A program made the translations under genes and the position numbers. 64,000 nucleotides of DNA, from NCBI RefSeq assembly GCF_039543645.1, contig NZ_BAABKD010000002.1:248001-312000 (forward strand), in the 5' to 3' direction. This document shows positions 63,645-64,000 of this stretch, in pieces (within the stretch, counting starts at the first letter, position 1; each line of letters begins with the position of its first letter). The notes beneath the pieces are model-generated. The model saw only the letters and a program-made list of their open reading frames with translations. It searched no databases and had not been told where the DNA came from. The stretch is from Paenalcaligenes hermetiae. Its GTDB lineage: Bacteria; Pseudomonadota; Gammaproteobacteria; Burkholderiales; Burkholderiaceae_B.

Positions 63645-63672
63645 AAAAAAGCGCGCTATGAGCGCGCGCTTT
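63645..63672 (-). terminator. Terminator after ispH
   Basis: Stem AAAGCGCGC / GCGCGCTTT with a seven-base loop. Read leftward it is followed by a T run. Confidence 0.85.
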
Positions 63673-63683
63673 CATGGCCCCTT

Positions 63684-64000
63684 TTAAACTGAAGGGACAT
63701 TTTGAGTTTTTCTTGATAGTTCTCGCGGCAAAGGAAAAGCAATGCTTTCTTCTACACCATCAAGATTACGTACCGATACCGCACCCAGGGCTTTAATACG
63801 CCCAATAACCTGCTGCACTAGCTCCTCTGGTGCCGAAGCACCTGCCGTAATGCCCACACGCGGACGGTTTTCTAGCCACTCGGGCTGAATCATCTCCGGA
63901 TCGTCCAGCAGATAAGCGGGAGTCCCCATGCGTTCGGCAACCTCGCGCAAGCGATTCGAGTTTGAACTATTAACACTTCCTACGACCAGCACCACGTCTG
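63684..64000 (-). CDS. ispH: 4-hydroxy-3-methylbut-2-enyl diphosphate reductase, C-terminal part
   Basis: Last step of the non-mevalonate isoprenoid pathway. Only about 105 C-terminal residues lie in the window; the frame continues past its right edge (Asp-Val-Val-Leu-Val before GSVNSSNSN), so the GTG at 63995 is not a start. The GSVNSSNSNRLREVAE and GITAGASAPEELV stretches are IspH signatures, the latter with substrate-binding Ser/Thr residues. Truncation is due to the window edge, not mutation. Confidence 0.95.
   Translation of the reverse strand, partial: DVVLVVGSVNSSNSNRLREVAERMGTPAYLLDDPEMIQPEWLENRPRVGITAGASAPEELVQQVIGRIKALGAVSVRNLDGVEESIAFPLPRELSRKTQNVPSV

Noticed and set aside
63684..64000. 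ispH as a truncated or broken gene
   Set aside because: The frame runs off the window edge without a stop or start, so it is merely cut by the window.
1..64000. CRISPR arrays, insertion sequences, prophage and tRNA genes
   Set aside because: Reading the sequence, I saw no regularly spaced repeats, transposase frames with terminal repeats, phage genes or cloverleaf-like intergenic segments.

Overview
The window reads as chromosome of a betaproteobacterium, most likely order Burkholderiales, family Alcaligenaceae. The basis is gene content and order recalled for that group: a purD-hemF-nadD-rsfS-rlmH-maf block, a short H-NS-type protein ending in a GRGRPPRWI tail, and an aminoethylphosphonate-type ABC transporter with its LysR regulator. 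Coding density is high and terminators are short hairpins between genes. I saw no insertion sequence, prophage, CRISPR array, tRNA or rRNA. The genus cannot be fixed from the sequence alone.

Layout. 1-9029: the tail of a type II secretion (T2SS) operon, gspI-J-K-L-M-N-D-E-F, nearly every junction overlapping. 9075-20828: a block with a phosphorus-acquisition theme. It holds a Tat-exported phospholipase C, a small lipoprotein, a lipoprotein with an alkaline-phosphatase fold and a LamG-like domain, a three-gene ABC transporter of the 2-aminoethylphosphonate type with a divergent LysR regulator, and a PhoX-type phosphatase. 20882-24108: two small orphan genes, a nucleoside deoxyribosyltransferase, and a polysaccharide deacetylase/glycosyltransferase pair. 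24170-26375: a fused AdoMet decarboxylase-spermidine synthase, and a TMEM165/GDT1-type manganese exporter behind a yybP-ykoY manganese riboswitch. 26418-31537: tetrathionate reductase ttrBCA with an FNR-type promoter. 31670-38376: housekeeping genes (ribA, purB, GST, TauE/SafE, mnmA, aroG). aroG is preceded by a Phe/Tyr-rich leader peptide and an intrinsic terminator, a classic attenuator layout.

38483-45459: a compatible-solute region. ehuBCDA (ectoine/hydroxyectoine uptake) runs rightward and ectR-ectA-ectB-ectC-ectD (synthesis) runs leftward towards it. The outer promoter of each arm carries nearly the same 20-bp palindrome (19 of 20 bases identical), so one MarR-type regulator probably controls both uptake and synthesis. 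45512-54747: tldD, a nitrilase-type amidase, an H-NS-like protein, a DUF4136 lipoprotein, pepN, fbp, a quinone oxidoreductase and a 2-hydroxyacid dehydrogenase. 54914-64000: yebC, then purD-hemF-nadD-rsfS-rlmH-pyk-maf, a DUF945 protein, a beta-hydroxyacid dehydrogenase, and the 3' end of ispH, cut by the window edge.

The most interesting signals are regulatory: the aroG attenuator, the shared ect/ehu operator, and the manganese riboswitch lying back to back with the anaerobic ttr promoter.
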